This document shows, one piece after another, positions 6,378 to 7,811 of a stretch of 7,811 bases of DNA. Numbering within the stretch: position 1 is the first letter of the stretch; the number at the start of each line of letters is the position of its first letter. The stretch comes from Chloroflexota bacterium. GTDB lineage: Bacteria > Chloroflexota > UBA6077 > CF-72. Both the position numbers and the translations under genes were made by a program. Under the pieces are notes generated by a model. That model was not told where the DNA came from, made no database searches, and saw only the letters and a program-made list of their open reading frames with translations. The stretch lies in contig JAFAWJ010000654.1 of NCBI GenBank assembly GCA_019242065.1, forward strand, positions 1-7,811, written 5' to 3'.

Positions 6378-6383
6378 TATTAT
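6378..6383 (+). promoter_or_regulatory. Possible -10 box for the globin gene
   Basis: TATTAT stands in the 18-bp gap between the selenoprotein stop and globin ATG 6392, an AT-rich patch in very GC-rich DNA. The spacing would put the transcript start at or next to the ATG, i.e. a leaderless mRNA; no strong ribosome binding site is present. No -35 box is evident, and the globin may equally be read from the selenoprotein transcript. Confidence 0.3.
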
Positions 6384-6391
6384 CTTGAGAT

Positions 6392-6835
6392 ATGGGCACG
6401 GTCTACGAAGCCGCGGGTGGACACGACGGCATGCGGCGTCTGGCCCAGGCGTGGCACGCCCGCGCCCTGCATGACGAGGTCGTGGGCCACGCGTTCAGTT
6501 ACGGCTTTCACCCCGAGCACGTCGAGCGCCTCGCCGCGTACTGGGCCGAAGCACTTGGCGGGCCACCCACCTATTCCAACGAGTACGGCGACGAAACCGT
6601 GGTGCTCCGCCTCCACAGCGGCAACGGCCCGCATGCCGACATGGACCGGCGCGCGATCGACTGCTTCGATCAGGCCCTCGAGGACGTGGGCCTGGCCGAC
6701 AACCGCCAGCTCCGACAGGTCTTGCACGACTACTTCGCCTGGGCAACGACCATCTGGCTGACGCGCTATCCAGGCTCAGCAGAAGACGTGCCCGACGGTC
6801 TGGACATCCCCCACTGGTCGTGGGACGGCGTGTAA
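6392..6835 (+). CDS. Truncated hemoglobin, group II-like
   Basis: Protein of 147 residues, the usual size for the 2-on-2 globin family plus a short tail. It begins VYEAAGGHDGMRRLAQAWHA (4-23). HAFSYGFHPEHVERLAAYWA (33-52) and EALGGPPTYSNEYGD (53-67) follow the trHbO pattern, including Gly-Gly-Pro-x-Tyr. His75 in RLHSGNG is the likely proximal (F8) heme ligand. The C-terminal half has CFDQALEDVG and VLHDYFAWATT, and ends in IPHWSWDGV. By eye, Ile89 falls where group II globins normally have Trp G8, so ligand handling may differ. Such globins bind O2 or NO in the cytoplasm and serve in NO detoxification, oxygen supply or redox chemistry. The gene starts 18 nt after the selenoprotein stop on the same strand, suggesting co-expression. 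Confidence 0.85.
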   Translation: MGTVYEAAGGHDGMRRLAQAWHARALHDEVVGHAFSYGFHPEHVERLAAYWAEALGGPPTYSNEYGDETVVLRLHSGNGPHADMDRRAIDCFDQALEDVGLADNRQLRQVLHDYFAWATTIWLTRYPGSAEDVPDGLDIPHWSWDGV

Positions 6836-6915
6836 CGGGATCTCCTCGTCTGCGGAGGGAGGGCTATCATGCTCGCCCGGATCCGACGCGACATGCGCCG
6901 ATCAAGGAGAACCTG
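6836..6915 (+). promoter_or_regulatory. Intergenic region with possible -10 and a strong RBS
   Basis: The gap after the globin stop holds TATCAT at 6865-6870, a possible -10 box without a recognisable -35. AAGGAG at 6904-6909 is the best Shine-Dalgarno match in the window and stands 6 nt before ATG 6916. No terminator hairpin with a T-run is seen. Confidence 0.4.
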
Positions 6916-6972
6916 ATGCTCACAAGACGAGACACCGGCGGCCGGAGCGGCGAAGCGGGTTGGCGGGCGTGA
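6916..6972 (+). CDS. Short leader ORF, 18 residues, overlapping the dehydrogenase start
   Basis: ATG 6916 follows the strong AAGGAG site at the ideal distance and encodes MLTRRDTGGRSGEAGWRA. Its TGA (6970-6972) overlaps the GTG start (6969-6971) of the dehydrogenase as GTGA. The arrangement suggests translational coupling: ribosomes loaded at the good site terminate and restart on the dehydrogenase, whose own upstream sequence is a poor ribosome binding site. The peptide has no run of one amino acid as in attenuation leaders, and no known function. It could also be chance. Confidence 0.4.
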   Translation: MLTRRDTGGRSGEAGWRA

Positions 6973-7811
6973 CGAAGATCGCCATCCTCGACGATTACAT
7001 CGGCGTCGCCCTGGACTACGCCAACTGGAACGTGCTACCTGACGACGCGGAGATCACCGTTTACCGGGAGGCCATCTCGCCGGAGCGCCTCGTCGCCGAG
7101 CTGGCTGACTACGAGATTGTCGTCATCACCCAGCAGCGGGCGCGCTTTCCGCGAGCAGTGCTCGAAAGTCTGCCCAAGCTCAAGCTGCTGGTGTGTAACG
7201 GGCGGACGAGCAATGTCGTCGACCACGCGGCCCGCATCGAGCGCGGGATCTTGCTGTGCGGCACTGCCGATACCTCGCAGCCGGCGCCCGGTCGCCCCTA
7301 CGGCGGCGGCACGACACCGCGCGGCTTGCCCACGCCGTCAGAAATGGCCTGGGCGCTCATCTTCGCCGTCGCGAAGCGGATCGTCATCGAGGATCGGGTT
7401 ATCCGCGCCGGCGGCTGGCAGACCGGCTTTCCCATCCCACTCGCCGGTAAGACCCTCGGGCTGTTGGGCGCCGGCAACCTGGGTGGCGCGATGGTCCCCG
7501 TTGCCAAGGCACTCGGCATGGACGTCGTCGCGTGGAGTCAGAACCTGACCGAGGAGCGCTGCGCGCAGCTTGGCGTGACCAGAGTCACCAAGGACGAGCT
7601 GCTGTCGTCGTCGGACGTGCTTGGCGTGTTCCTGGTCTTCGGCGAACGCTCTCGTAATACGCTTCGCGCCGACGACCTCGCCAGGATGAAGCGCGGCGCC
7701 ATCCTGGTCAACATCTCCCGCGGTCCGATCGTCGAGGAGTCAGCCCTTATCGCGGCGCTGCGTTCCGGTCACCTCGCCGGTGCCGGTCTCGACGTCTTTG
7801 ATCGCGAGCCG
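6969..7811 (+). CDS. D-isomer-specific 2-hydroxyacid dehydrogenase (3' partial)
   Basis: 281 codons are visible from GTG 6969 (VTKIAILDDYIGVALDYANW) to the window end. N-terminal catalytic half-domain: IVVITQQRARFPRAVLESLP and LKLLVCNGRTSNVVDHAA. The Rossmann NAD(P)-binding part starts at GKTLGLLGAGNLGGAMVPVA, with GxGxxG at residues 167-172, then MDVVAWSQN. Catalytic Arg251 stands in NISRGPIVEESAL, and Glu280 in GLDVFDREP is the expected catalytic Glu; the catalytic His lies beyond the window. Family members (lactate, glycerate, 3-phosphoglycerate dehydrogenases and others) interconvert 2-oxoacids and D-2-hydroxyacids; the substrate cannot be read here. Residues 103-121 are an unusual Gly/Pro-rich loop just before SEMAWALIFAVAKRI. 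GTG is chosen because homologous sequence starts right after it; the start overlaps the stop of the leader ORF. Confidence 0.9.
   Translation, partial: MTKIAILDDYIGVALDYANWNVLPDDAEITVYREAISPERLVAELADYEIVVITQQRARFPRAVLESLPKLKLLVCNGRTSNVVDHAARIERGILLCGTADTSQPAPGRPYGGGTTPRGLPTPSEMAWALIFAVAKRIVIEDRVIRAGGWQTGFPIPLAGKTLGLLGAGNLGGAMVPVAKALGMDVVAWSQNLTEERCAQLGVTRVTKDELLSSSDVLGVFLVFGERSRNTLRADDLARMKRGAILVNISRGPIVEESALIAALRSGHLAGAGLDVFDREP

Overview
The window is GC-rich and gene-dense, and most likely comes from an uncultured member of the Chloroflexota. The main pointers are a lipoprotein stalk built from repeats of the type A-P-T-V-x-A-A-x-T-Q, an extracellular substrate-binding protein with a Ser/Thr/Gln/Pro/Ala-rich linker, and the mix of a baeRF-family protein, a DUF1858/DUF2249 protein and a truncated globin. 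This placement is an inference from family knowledge; no phylogenetic marker is present.

Layout. Bases 2-1588 (+) hold most of an ABC-transporter substrate-binding protein (SBP, family 5) whose N-terminus lies outside the window. Bases 1628-2264 (+) hold the shrunken remains of two genes: a ThrE-type threonine/serine exporter and a metal-dependent amidohydrolase. Both have lost most of their middle and carry frame changes. Facing them on the minus strand are a repeat-stalk lipoprotein with a lamin-tail-like domain (2268-3122) and, directly upstream of it, a baeRF-family protein (3123-4259). The start of the baeRF gene is interlocked with the start of a divergent DUF1858/DUF2249 gene (4251-5054, +).

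The main discovery is at 5183-6373 (+). Two open frames in the same reading frame are separated only by one TGA, which sits in a TGA-Pro-Leu-Cys (U-x-x-C) motif. The joined product is a 396-residue GrdB/PrdB-type reductase-like selenoprotein with selenocysteine at residue 158. A perfect 7-bp hairpin with a GUG loop begins 11 nt after the TGA, as expected for a bacterial SECIS element. Ordinary annotation would split this gene into two or call it a pseudogene. A truncated globin gene (6392-6835) follows 18 nt later. After it comes an 18-codon leader ORF with a strong ribosome binding site, whose stop overlaps the GTG start of a D-2-hydroxyacid dehydrogenase (6969 to the window end, 3' partial).

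How the genes may work together. The DUF1858/DUF2249 protein, the selenoprotein and the globin lie on one strand and all point to redox or small-gas (O2/NO) chemistry; a shared role is only a hypothesis. The baeRF protein and the lipoprotein look co-transcribed, but no functional link is obvious. No tRNA, rRNA, CRISPR array, insertion sequence or convincing terminator was seen.
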